Shown piece after piece: positions 26,791 to 35,345 of a stretch of DNA of 64,000 nucleotides (positions are counted from its first letter, which is position 1; the number at the start of each line of letters is the position of its first letter). The translations under genes were made by a program, and so were the position numbers. Origin of the DNA: CAYTLW01 sp964438735 (lineage in GTDB: Bacteria; Myxococcota_A; UBA9042); contig CAYTLW010000019.1 of assembly GCA_964438735.1 (NCBI GenBank), positions 1-64,000 on the forward strand. The letters run 5' to 3'. Below the pieces are notes generated by a model. That model had not been told where the DNA came from. It searched no databases and worked only from the letters and a program-made list of their open reading frames with translations.

Positions 26791-28455
26791 CTACTTCTTG
26801 TCGTCGATGCAATCCGCCACTTCCAGCGGACACTCCTTGCTGATGCAGGGATCCCCCTGGCCCTGGCACTTGGCCACGATGCAATCCCAGAGGGCATCCA
26901 ACTTCTTCTGGCCGTCCGCGTCCGCCTTGCCGATGCACTCGAAGCCACAGACATCGTCCCCATTGGGACAGGCTTCGCTGCACTGAATGGCCTCGTTGCA
27001 GGTGAGATTGCCCTGGGGGCCATAACAGGCGGCGATCTGGTCAAAGCAGCTGTCGGTCTGGGGCTCGGTCCCGCAGGCGAAGAACTCGGCCAGCTGCTTC
27101 TTGGCCATCGGGCTGGCCGTGCCGAAGCAGTGGAAGGCCATGGAGAAGAACTTGTTATCGTACTTCTGCATGCAGGCAAACGTGGTGGGGCAGTTGTTCT
27201 TGCCGCTCTCCCCTTCCGAAGCACAGGCAAAGAGGGGGTAGGCGCACTTCTTGGACCGGCATTGCTCCATGCACTTGTCGCTGTTGGGGCCCGTGCACTT
27301 GGGGATGCAGTTGGCCACCAGGCATTTGCGCAGCGGTTCGAAGAGGTATTGCGCCCACAGCGAACCCAGGGCGGCCTCCTTGTCGACACACTCCACGGTC
27401 AACTGGTTGTTGGTGCACGTCTCTTCGAAGACGATGCCGTACAACGACCAGCAGCTGTCCAATACGCCGCCGTGCACGTCGGCGCCATCGGGGAAGCTGA
27501 CGTCGCCATAGCCACCCCAGTCGGGATCCCAAGCCGCATCGACCGCATCTCCACCGCCGCTATCAGGCGGTCCGGAATCGACGGGATCTGCATCCGGCGG
27601 CTCTGCGTCTGCGACGGTGTCTGGCGGGCCGGCATCCGCCGCCACATCTGGCGGCCCGGCGTCGACAGGAGCGGTGTCTTCCTGCACGTCTGGGGGCCCG
27701 GCATCTTCCACCACGTCGGGTGGGCCGGCATCTTCATCGACGTCCGGCGGGCCGGCGTCTTCCACCACGTCGGGCGGACCGGCATCTTCGACGACATCGG
27801 GCGGTCCGGCATCCTCTTCGGCGTCCGGTGGCCCGCTGTCGGCAGGGCCCGCGTCGGGATCGCTGGTGTCCGGGATCGATGTGTCGGTGGCGCCGGCGTC
27901 CGCTGCGCTGTCGATGGCACCGCCATCTTCCGGTGGGAGGATGACGTCGGGCAACGGACCAGGGGCATCTTCAGCGTCCTCGTCCGCGTCATCGACGCCA
28001 TCATCAACGCTATCGTCGACGCTGCCGGCGTCGGCCATGGGACTGCCATCTTCTGAAGCGCCGCCATCTTCGATGCCGCCGGCATCGATGGGGTCGGTGG
28101 GGCCGGCATCTTCGCCGCCCACATCCCACCAGATCACGTCACCGGCACGACGAACGGCCGTATCGGCGCCCGAATCGGCCGTTTTCGCGTCGCCGGCTGG
28201 CGGTTGCCAGGTGTCGATGGTCACGATGCTCGATGCGCCATCGGTAGCGCCGGCATCCGCCGGCCCGAGGCTGGAGAAGCTGCCGGGGAAGGTCACGATC
28301 ACCGGCCGATCGATCGCACCGGCGTCGTAGTCCGCGCAGCCCGCGGCAATGACGGCCAGCAACGCACACCCAAGCAGCGCGCATCCAGGGAGCGCTCTGC
28401 GCCGCGCTGAACGACACTCGCCAACCCGGGAGCGCCACCGAGACTGCTTCTTCAA
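26791..28455 (-). CDS. Lipoprotein with Asp/Pro-rich repeat stalk and Cys-rich C-terminal domain
   Basis: A 554-residue predicted lipoprotein. The signal segment ALLGCALLAVIAAGC gives Cys40 as the lipidated residue. Residues about 45-320 are a low-complexity Asp/Ala/Gly/Pro stalk that includes five perfectly spaced nonapeptides of the type EDAGPPDVV (residues 214-258). The remaining ~225 residues contain some 25 Cys in motifs such as CLVANCIPKC, CMEQCRSKKC and CSEACPNGDDVCGFEC, suggesting a disulfide-rich surface domain. Such stalks are frequent in Myxococcota. The start is a TTG at 28455 that overlaps the TGA of the upstream gene (TTGA). Function unknown. Confidence 0.8.
   Translation of the reverse strand: MKKQSRWRSRVGECRSARRRALPGCALLGCALLAVIAAGCADYDAGAIDRPVIVTFPGSFSSLGPADAGATDGASSIVTIDTWQPPAGDAKTADSGADTAVRRAGDVIWWDVGGEDAGPTDPIDAGGIEDGGASEDGSPMADAGSVDDSVDDGVDDADEDAEDAPGPLPDVILPPEDGGAIDSAADAGATDTSIPDTSDPDAGPADSGPPDAEEDAGPPDVVEDAGPPDVVEDAGPPDVDEDAGPPDVVEDAGPPDVQEDTAPVDAGPPDVAADAGPPDTVADAEPPDADPVDSGPPDSGGGDAVDAAWDPDWGGYGDVSFPDGADVHGGVLDSCWSLYGIVFEETCTNNQLTVECVDKEAALGSLWAQYLFEPLRKCLVANCIPKCTGPNSDKCMEQCRSKKCAYPLFACASEGESGKNNCPTTFACMQKYDNKFFSMAFHCFGTASPMAKKQLAEFFACGTEPQTDSCFDQIAACYGPQGNLTCNEAIQCSEACPNGDDVCGFECIGKADADGQKKLDALWDCIVAKCQGQGDPCISKECPLEVADCIDDKK
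27682..27816 (-). repeat. Five 27-bp tandem units encoding EDAGPPDVV-type nonapeptides
   Basis: Units start at 27682, 27709, 27736, 27763 and 27790 and differ at a few, often third-position, bases, while the encoded E-D-A-G-P-P-D-V core is kept. They lie in the stalk of the Cys-rich lipoprotein. Length changes would keep the reading frame. Confidence 0.85.
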
Positions 28456-28802
28456 TCCGCTCGCTTGATGGTCGAGGAGCTGGCCCGACGGGCGCGCTCC
28501 TTGCCAGTTCGTTTGTCCAGACGGGCCTCGACCTGCCTGGTCAACTTGTCCAGGGCGCTGTCGACGGCCTTGAGCAGCTCGCCGCCCTTGGCCCTGCCGA
28601 CCAGCTCGCCGCGACCGAGTACGGTCACGGTCGCCGAGTAGCCGACGTTGAGGCCTTCGAGCACGGCTCGTGCGACGATCGGGCGGCCGCCGAGGCGCGA
28701 CTCGATCTTCTCCAGCTTCTTGGTCAGGTGCTTGTCCACAAGGCCGGCCGTTACGAGCGGCGTGCCCTCTGGTCCGGGCTTCGTCACCACGGTCAGATCC
28801 AT
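28452..28802 (-). CDS. Ribosome hibernation-promoting factor-like protein (HPF/YfiA family)
   Basis: A 116-residue protein with the beta-alpha-beta-beta-beta-alpha layout of short HPF/YfiA: LVDKHLTKKLEKIESRLGG, then alternating strands (YSATVTVLGRGELVGRAKGG), then LLKAVDSALDKLTRQVEARL and a basic tail. Family members bind the 30S subunit and silence ribosomes in stationary phase. Similarity is moderate and the helix DKLTRQV is the best match. The ATG at 28802 has GGAGGG upstream. Its stop codon overlaps the TTG start of the following lipoprotein gene. Confidence 0.7.
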   Translation of the reverse strand: MDLTVVTKPGPEGTPLVTAGLVDKHLTKKLEKIESRLGGRPIVARAVLEGLNVGYSATVTVLGRGELVGRAKGGELLKAVDSALDKLTRQVEARLDKRTGKERARRASSSTIKRAD

Positions 28803-28924
28803 CGAATCCCTCCATCGCGCAAAGCCGTGCGCGATCTGTGCAGGTCTGTCCTTTCTACCCCATTGTAGGCGCGGCGTCACCGTCGGACAGCGCCGTGGAG
28901 TCGACCGGCGTGATCGGGCTGGCG

Positions 28925-29944
28925 CTACTCGACGAGCCAGGAACGACGCCCGGCCAGGAGTTTCTCCAAGTCGGCCGCACCCGATGCCTGGGCGCGCTGA
29001 ACCTGGTCGTTCAGGCCGCGATCGTAGACGGGCTGCTCGACGGCCCGCAGAACGCCCACCGGCACGGGGAACTCCGGGCCCTTCATACGCGACAGGAAGA
29101 AGGCGCGGGTGGAGTCCGCATCGTGGGCGTCGTGCACCCAGAGGTCTTCCATGGTCACGCCATCTTCGCCGATGGTCACCACTTCCGGGCTGAGGCCCTT
29201 GAGTCGGATGCCCTTGTCGCGCTTGGCGCCAAAGACCATCGGCTCGCCATGCTTGAGCAGGATGGTCCGCTCGGCCCGGACCGCGCGGGCCGCGATATCT
29301 TCCCAGGCACCGTCATTGAAGATGTTGCAATTCTGCATGATCTCGACGAACGCGGTGCCCTTATGGGCGGCCGCTGCGGCGAGCACGCCGGCCATGACCT
29401 TGGCGTCCACGTCGATGGTGCGGGCGATGAAGCTGGCCTCGGCGCCGATAGCCACCGACACGGGATTGAAGGGGTTGTCCACCGAACCCAGCGGCGAGGA
29501 CTTGGTGCGCTTGCCCAGCTCCGAGGTGGGCGAGTACTGGCCCTTGGTCAGGCCGTAGATGCGGTTGTTGAAGAGCAGGACCTTCAGATCGACGTTGCGC
29601 CGGATGACGTGAATGAAGTGGTTGCCGCCGATGGACAGCGCGTCGCCGTCGCCGGTGATGACCCAGACCTGCATGTCGGGGCGGGCCAGCTTCAGACCGG
29701 TGGCGATGGCCGGCGCGCGGCCGTGGATGGTGTGAAAGCCATAGGTCGACATGTAGTAGGGGAAGCGCGACGAGCAGCCGATGCCCGAGACGATGGCCAC
29801 CTCCTCTGGCGGCACGCCCTGCTTTGCCATGGCCTTCTGCACGCCGGAGAGGATGGCGTAGTCGCCGCAGCCGGGGCACCAGCGCACGTCCTGATCGGAG
29901 GCAAAGTCCTTGGACTTGAGCTTCAACGGAACCTGCGTGTTCAT
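28925..29944 (-). CDS. korB: 2-oxoacid:ferredoxin oxidoreductase, beta subunit
   Basis: The beta subunit binds thiamine diphosphate and, with KorA, oxidatively decarboxylates a 2-oxoacid (probably 2-oxoglutarate) with CoA, reducing ferredoxin. Key motifs are WCPGCGDYAILSGVQ, SGIGCSSRFPYYM, HGRAPAIATGLK and the ThDP motif GDGDALSIGGNHF, followed by LLFNNRIYGLTKGQYSPTS. Length is 339 residues. The ATG overlaps the TGA of korA (ATGA). Substrate choice within the KGOR/PFOR family cannot be fixed by reading alone. Confidence 0.9.
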   Translation of the reverse strand: MNTQVPLKLKSKDFASDQDVRWCPGCGDYAILSGVQKAMAKQGVPPEEVAIVSGIGCSSRFPYYMSTYGFHTIHGRAPAIATGLKLARPDMQVWVITGDGDALSIGGNHFIHVIRRNVDLKVLLFNNRIYGLTKGQYSPTSELGKRTKSSPLGSVDNPFNPVSVAIGAEASFIARTIDVDAKVMAGVLAAAAAHKGTAFVEIMQNCNIFNDGAWEDIAARAVRAERTILLKHGEPMVFGAKRDKGIRLKGLSPEVVTIGEDGVTMEDLWVHDAHDADSTRAFFLSRMKGPEFPVPVGVLRAVEQPVYDRGLNDQVQRAQASGAADLEKLLAGRRSWLVE

Positions 29945-31815
29945 GATGTCTCCCCCGCTCCATCTGACAGGCGGTCGAGGATGGCCTGACGCACGTCGGC
30001 CACCTTCAGCGGCTGCCCGGCGACCCGGTTGTATCCCCGACCATCGAAGTCAAAGCGGCCGCGCAGCAACTTGAGCAGCTGGCCACTGTTGATCTCCGGC
30101 ACCAGCACGCGCGAGAAGGCGGCGATGCGTTCACCCAGATCGGTGGGCATGGGATTGAGCCAACGCAGGGGCAACAGCGTGACGCTTTTGCCTTCGGCCT
30201 GAAGTTGCCGCACCGCCGTCAGGCAGGCGCCCCAGGTCGAGCCCCAGCAGATGACCAGCACGTCGCCTTCAGGTTTGCCGATCAGCTCGCAGGGGCCGAT
30301 CTCGTCGGCGATACGGTCGACCCGCTCCTGGCGCTGTCGGGTCATGTGGTCGTGGTTGTCCGGGTCATAGGAGATGTGGCCGGTGCCGTCCCACTTCTCG
30401 AGCCCGCCGAGGCGATGCTGCAAGCCGGGCGTACCCAGCACGGGCCAGGGCCTGGCCAGGGTGTCGGGGTCTCGGCTGTAGGGCTGGAACTCACCCTCGA
30501 TATGCTCGCTGGTGGCCAGAGCGGTGCTCTCGAACGCCGGCAGGTCCGCCATGCCGGGCACCTTCCACGGTTCGGCGCTGTTGGCGATGGAGCCATCGGA
30601 GAGCAGCATCACCGGCACCATGTGGCGGATGGCGATGCGGCAGGCCTCGTAGGCAACCCAGAAGGCGTCACCCGGCGAGCGGGCGGCGACGATGGCCACC
30701 GGGCTCTCGCCATTGCGGCCATACATGGCCTGCAGCAGGTCCGATTGCTCGGTCTTGGTCGGCAACCCGGTCGACGGGCCGCCACGCTGCACGTTGATGA
30801 TCACCAGCGGCAGTTCGGTCATCACGGCCAGTCCGATGGCCTCGCCCTTGAGCGCCACGCCGGGACCGGAGGTGGTGGTGATGGCCAGCGCGTTGCCCCA
30901 GGCGGCGCCGATGGAGGCGCAGATCGCGGCGATCTCGTCCTCGGCCTGGAAGGTCTTGACGCCAAACTCCTTGCGTTTGGCCAGGTGATGAAGAATGTCC
31001 GACGCCGGCGTGATCGGGTAGGAGCCCAGGAAGAGTGTGCGCCCCGAGCGCTCACCGGCGGCCACCAGGCCCAGCGACAGGGCCTCGTTGCCGGTGATGT
31101 TGCGGTAGCGGCCCGGCGCCTTGGTCGGCACCTCGGGTACCTGGTAGCGGATGCGGAACTGCTCGCTGTTCTCGCCGTAGTTATAGCCGGCTTTGAAGAC
31201 CGTCAGGTTGGCGTCCAGGTAGCGCGGCTTGTGTTGGAAGGTGGTGGCCAGCTCTTCCTCGACCGCGTCCACCGGGCGCTCGTACAGCCAGCACATCAAC
31301 CCCAGCGCGAAGAAGTTCTTACAACGCTCGACCTCGCGCGCGCTCAGGTCATGGTCGACCAGGGCGGTCGAGGTGAGCCGTCCGAGACCGACCGAGAAGA
31401 GCTGGTAGTCGTCCAGAGTCTCGTCTTCGAGCGGGTTGTTCTCGTAGCCGGCCATGCGCAGGCCCTTGCCCGAAAACGAGTCGCTGTTGACGATGAGCAC
31501 GCCGTTGGGCAGCAGGCCGGCGATGTTGCTGGCCAGGGCGGCCGGGTTCATGGCCACCAGCACGTCGATGGCGTCACCGGACGTATGGATCTGGTCGGCG
31601 GCGAAGTGCAGCTGGAAGCCGGACACGCCAGCCAGGGTGCCGGCGGGCGCCCGGATCTCGGCCGGATAATCGGGAAATGTGGCTACATCGTTGCCAGCAA
31701 AAACAGAAGCCAGGGTGAACTGGGTTCCGGTGAGCTGCATTCCGTCGCCGGAGTCGCCGGCAAAACGGACCACCACCGATTCACGAACCTCGGTGCGGCG
31801 GGTCGTCTGCTCCAT
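29941..31815 (-). CDS. korA: 2-oxoacid:ferredoxin oxidoreductase, fused gamma-alpha subunit
   Basis: A fusion of the gamma domain (residues 1 to about 190: VVRFAGDSGDGMQLTG, EIRAPAGTLAGVSGFQLHF) to the pyrimidine-binding alpha domain (GNEALSLGLVAAGE, YPITPASDILHHLAK, INVQRGGPSTGLPTKTEQSD). With korB it forms the CoA-dependent 2-oxoacid:ferredoxin enzyme. It is about 624 residues, normal for the fused form. The start is set at the ATG at 31815, with GGGTGGGG nine bases upstream; an ATG at 31824 and a GTG at 31830 are close alternatives. No ferredoxin gene is adjacent. Confidence 0.9.
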   Translation of the reverse strand: MEQTTRRTEVRESVVVRFAGDSGDGMQLTGTQFTLASVFAGNDVATFPDYPAEIRAPAGTLAGVSGFQLHFAADQIHTSGDAIDVLVAMNPAALASNIAGLLPNGVLIVNSDSFSGKGLRMAGYENNPLEDETLDDYQLFSVGLGRLTSTALVDHDLSAREVERCKNFFALGLMCWLYERPVDAVEEELATTFQHKPRYLDANLTVFKAGYNYGENSEQFRIRYQVPEVPTKAPGRYRNITGNEALSLGLVAAGERSGRTLFLGSYPITPASDILHHLAKRKEFGVKTFQAEDEIAAICASIGAAWGNALAITTTSGPGVALKGEAIGLAVMTELPLVIINVQRGGPSTGLPTKTEQSDLLQAMYGRNGESPVAIVAARSPGDAFWVAYEACRIAIRHMVPVMLLSDGSIANSAEPWKVPGMADLPAFESTALATSEHIEGEFQPYSRDPDTLARPWPVLGTPGLQHRLGGLEKWDGTGHISYDPDNHDHMTRQRQERVDRIADEIGPCELIGKPEGDVLVICWGSTWGACLTAVRQLQAEGKSVTLLPLRWLNPMPTDLGERIAAFSRVLVPEINSGQLLKLLRGRFDFDGRGYNRVAGQPLKVADVRQAILDRLSDGAGETS

Positions 31816-31918
31816 GTGGGCCATCCCCACCCGCCGGCAGGTCGGGGCCGCGGGTGCCGTCAGTCTGCCGTCGCCTGCAATGGGCGCAATGGAAACGGCG
31901 AATTCTGCAGTGGTTTCC

Positions 31919-32143
31919 CTACTTGCCGCCGCCCGTCCGGCGGGCGTCGCGGGCCTGAGCTCGGCGCTTTTTGCTCAGTCGCACGCCATCGCCGGAGGCC
32001 TTGGGATCGGCCGCCGCGGGCACGTCGAGGGTCGACTCGATCGGCTCGGTGTGGTGGCCGCGAATCATGAGCGGCACGGTGGCGACGAAGATCGCGCACA
32101 CGCATAGAAAGATGATCAATTCACGCAAGAAGATCTCGTCCAT
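31919..32143 (-). CDS. Small single-pass membrane protein
   Basis: A 74-residue protein: one hydrophobic helix (LIIFLCVCAIFVATVPLMI) near the N-terminus, then a polar, basic tail (KKRRAQARDARRTGGGK). It lies between cysS and korA on the same strand with short gaps, and GGGGGC precedes the ATG. No known family is recognised. The helix-then-tail layout argues against a chance frame. Confidence 0.6.
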   Translation of the reverse strand: MDEIFLRELIIFLCVCAIFVATVPLMIRGHHTEPIESTLDVPAAADPKASGDGVRLSKKRRAQARDARRTGGGK

Positions 32144-32190
32144 TACTGCCCCCGGGCCGCCGTGGAGCGGCCGTGGTCACTGCTCCGCGC

Positions 32191-33675
32191 TCAGGCGTTT
32201 TCGCCCATCTGCGGCCGCCAAACGGTGCCGGTCGGCGAATCTCTCACCTCGACGCCCATGGCCTGTAGTTCATCGCGCAGCGCATCCGAACGCGGCCAAT
32301 CCTTCGCTGCCCGCGCTTGTGTTCGTTCCACTACCAGCCGCTCAACGGTCTGACGCAGCTCGCCGCCAGCCGGCAACAAGCGCTCGCGCAGCCCCTCAAC
32401 GATCTCGTCCACCACCCGTGCCGGCGTGTGCTGGAAGAGACCCAGAACCTGCGACGCTTCGGCGAAGAACGCCCGACCGGCACGGATCCGATCCAGGTTC
32501 TTCTTCGGCTTGAGCAGTCCAGCCCCCAGGATGCGGGCCGGCTCGCTCAGGGCGGCCAGCGCCCGCGGCGTATTGAAGTCATCGCTGAGCGCGTCCATCA
32601 GCTCGGCGCGCGCTCTGACAAACGCATCCGGCTCCGGACCCTGCCGGTTGGCGCCCTTGCGAGCGATCACCTCGTCGGCGGCGGCCAGCTTCTCGTAGAT
32701 CGACAGCACGCGCCGACTGGCCTCCTCCAGCTGCCGATCGGAGAAGTTGATCGGGTGCCCGTAGTGGGTCGTCAGCAGGAAGAAGCGCAACACCTGGGGA
32801 TGGAATCGCGCCAGCACCTCGCGGACCGTGAAGAAGTTGCCCAGGGACTTGGACATCTTCTCCGAGTCGACGTTCACAAAACCATTGTGCATCCAGTAGC
32901 GGACGAACTTCTCGCCGCTGGCCGCTTCGGCCTGGGCGATCTCGTTTTCGTGATGCGGGAAGATGAGGTCGCGACCGCCGCAGTGGATATCGAAGGTCGT
33001 GCCCAGGTGTTTGCAGGACATGGCCGAGCACTCGATGTGCCAGCCGGGCCGGCCGGGTCCCCAGGGAGAATCCCAGTAGGGCTCACCGGGTTTGGCTGCC
33101 TTCCACAGGGCGAAGTCGGCCTGGTTGCGCTTGCGGCCGTCGAAATCGACGCGATCCGAGGCGCCGTCGGTGTTGTCGTCCTGCTTGCGGCCGCTCAACG
33201 CGCCATACGTGGGCAAGGAGGCGACCGAGAAGTAGACGTCCTGGCCGGCGTGCTCGCTGTCCACCGCGTAGCCATGCTCGCGCGCCACGATCTGCTCGAC
33301 CATGGCGATGATTTCGGGAATGTGCTCGCTGACCCGCGGCTCCAGGTCGGGCCGCTCGCAGTCGAGCGCGTCCATGTCCTCGTAGAAGGCCGCGATGAAG
33401 CGCTCGGTAAGCTCGCCGATGGGCTCGCCACGCTCGGCCGCACGCTTGATGATCTTGTCGTCCACGTCCGTGAAGTTGCGCACGTAGATCAGGTCATGGC
33501 CGAGCTTGCGAATCACTCGCTGGACCACGTCGAAGACCACGCAGACACGGGCGTGCCCCACATGGCAATAGTCGTAGACCGTCACGCCGCAGACGTACAT
33601 GCCCACCTTGCCGGGCACCAGCGGCTCGAAGGTCTCCTTGCGACGGTTCAACGTATTTTGCAGGCGAAAGGTCAC
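32191..33675 (-). CDS. cysS: Cysteinyl-tRNA synthetase
   Basis: CysS charges tRNA-Cys. The class I motifs are present: YVCGVTVYDYCHVGHAR (HxGH-type), FTDVDDKIIKRA, the zinc-site segments GPGRPGWHIECSAM and FPHHENEIAQAEA, and KMSKSLGNF. Length is 494 residues. The start is a GTG at 33675 (MTFRLQNTL) with GGGGC upstream. It is divergent from the M23 peptidase gene. Confidence 0.96.
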   Translation of the reverse strand: MTFRLQNTLNRRKETFEPLVPGKVGMYVCGVTVYDYCHVGHARVCVVFDVVQRVIRKLGHDLIYVRNFTDVDDKIIKRAAERGEPIGELTERFIAAFYEDMDALDCERPDLEPRVSEHIPEIIAMVEQIVAREHGYAVDSEHAGQDVYFSVASLPTYGALSGRKQDDNTDGASDRVDFDGRKRNQADFALWKAAKPGEPYWDSPWGPGRPGWHIECSAMSCKHLGTTFDIHCGGRDLIFPHHENEIAQAEAASGEKFVRYWMHNGFVNVDSEKMSKSLGNFFTVREVLARFHPQVLRFFLLTTHYGHPINFSDRQLEEASRRVLSIYEKLAAADEVIARKGANRQGPEPDAFVRARAELMDALSDDFNTPRALAALSEPARILGAGLLKPKKNLDRIRAGRAFFAEASQVLGLFQHTPARVVDEIVEGLRERLLPAGGELRQTVERLVVERTQARAAKDWPRSDALRDELQAMGVEVRDSPTGTVWRPQMGENA

Positions 33676-33865
33676 GGTCGGCCCCGATTTGCGCTACGCC
33701 ACGACCGATGTGGTCAGGCGGGCGGGGAGTATACGCAAAGGCGGTGTCGGCACAAGGAGAGTTGGCGCCGGCCCGGGGTGCGGTCCCGCGACGGCCATCA
33801 AACCGATTGACAGCGATCGATCGCCGTGCCAGACAGGCGAGCAGGGCCTTATCTGTCCACTTTTG

Positions 33866-35335
33866 GTGGCGAACTTGAAAGAACCTGTGGTCACGGTTGG
33901 CAGGCGAAAGCGGGGAGCGACCCTTCGGGCCATCCCTTCGCTCGGCGCCGCCATTGTGGTGGTCGGAGTGCTGATCGCCAATTCCTGGTGGCTGCTGCGC
34001 AGCGAACCGGAACCGGCCCAGATGGACGAGGTGGCCCGGCTGCAAGCCCTGCAGAAGGATCGCGACCTGGCCGTGCAGGCCGCAGCCATCCAGGCCGCTC
34101 AGGTCGCTCAGCCAGCGCCGACACCGCAGTTGGTGATCCCGCCCAACACCCCGCGCCCGCTGGAGTTGAGCGAAGCCGAGGTCAAGGCTGAGCCGCAACC
34201 GCCGCGACCGGTTCCGGTGGAACGCTCGGCGGTGCTGGACTCGGGCGAGACCCTCAGCGCAGTGCTGGAACGCATGTTCGTGCCCCGATCCACCGCCGCG
34301 CTGATCATCGCCGCCTACAAGAAGGTGCGAAACCCCCGTCGCCTGCGCGTCGGGCAGCGTTTCTGGGCCCGTTTCGAGAGCCCGTCACCCATGGACGCCG
34401 AGAGCCTGCTCTCGCTGGTGATCGCACCCGCTGGACCCGGTCAGGGCGTGACCATCGAACGCCAACGACAGGCGCAACAGACTCGCTACGTCGCCCGCGA
34501 GGGCGGGCTGCCCGGCCACCTGGTCCGGCGGGCGCTGCGCTGCGGCATCATCGGCTCGCTGGGTACCTCGCTGAATCGCTGCGGCCACGGCCAGACGCTG
34601 TCGGCCAGGGTCGCCCGGGTGCTGCGGGCCCGCCTGAATCTACGCACCGACCTGCGGCCCGGCGACGAGCTGCGGGTGGTCTTCGAGGAGTTGATCGCCA
34701 GCGGTGAGCGGCTGCGTTACGGCCACCTTCTGGCGGTCTCGTATCGCGGCCGGAAAGCCAGCCTGGTGGCCCTGTACTTCGACGATAAGAACGGGCGAGC
34801 CGGCTGGTACGACAAGCGCGGCGAAGCCATTGAACGCATGTTCCTGCGCCGTCCGACCGAAGGCCGCCTGACGTCGACCTACGGGATGCGGATGCACCCC
34901 ATCCTGCACGTGATGAAGCCGCACCTCGGCATCGACTGGGCCGCGCCGACGGGCACGCCGGTGCGAGCAGCGGCGGACGGCAAGGTGATCAAGGTCGCCA
35001 ACGGGGCGGCCGCCGGCCGCAACCTGCGTATGGAGCACGCCAGCGGCTACCAGACCGAGTACATGCACCTGAGTCGATTTGCCCGCCGCAGCAAGCGGGG
35101 TGCGTGGGTACGCCGGGGTCAGGTCATCGGCTTCGTCGGCAATACCGGCCGCTCGACCGCGCCCCATCTGCATTTTGGCGCCCGTCGCTTCGGCAAACAT
35201 ATCGACCCGGTCCTGCTGCGCGACATCCCCGGCCAGGGAGTCGCTCGCAAGGAACGCAAGGCCTTCCAGGAGCGGGCGCGCCAGTTGCTGGCGCTGCTGC
35301 AAGCCCTGGGCCGCAAGGCCGCACAGGCCTCTTGA
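33866..35335 (+). CDS. M23-family zinc peptidase, membrane-anchored (LytM-like)
   Basis: A predicted cell-wall endopeptidase of about 490 residues. A transmembrane segment (SLGAAIVVVGVLIANSWWLL) is followed by an Ala/Gln/Pro-rich periplasmic linker, a cell-wall-associated region (LDSGETLSAVLERMFVP, RNPRRLRVGQRFWARF) and the C-terminal M23 domain: PHLGIDWAAPTGTPV (His and Asp zinc ligands), EYMHLSRF, GFVGNTGRSTAPHLHFG. All catalytic residues are present, so it is probably an active hydrolase. The start is uncertain: GTG 33866, TTG 33875 and GTG 33887 are all in frame with weak ribosome-binding sites. It is convergent with the DNA methyltransferase gene. Confidence 0.87.
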   Translation: MANLKEPVVTVGRRKRGATLRAIPSLGAAIVVVGVLIANSWWLLRSEPEPAQMDEVARLQALQKDRDLAVQAAAIQAAQVAQPAPTPQLVIPPNTPRPLELSEAEVKAEPQPPRPVPVERSAVLDSGETLSAVLERMFVPRSTAALIIAAYKKVRNPRRLRVGQRFWARFESPSPMDAESLLSLVIAPAGPGQGVTIERQRQAQQTRYVAREGGLPGHLVRRALRCGIIGSLGTSLNRCGHGQTLSARVARVLRARLNLRTDLRPGDELRVVFEELIASGERLRYGHLLAVSYRGRKASLVALYFDDKNGRAGWYDKRGEAIERMFLRRPTEGRLTSTYGMRMHPILHVMKPHLGIDWAAPTGTPVRAAADGKVIKVANGAAAGRNLRMEHASGYQTEYMHLSRFARRSKRGAWVRRGQVIGFVGNTGRSTAPHLHFGARRFGKHIDPVLLRDIPGQGVARKERKAFQERARQLLALLQALGRKAAQAS

Positions 35336-35345
35336 GAGCTTCGGC

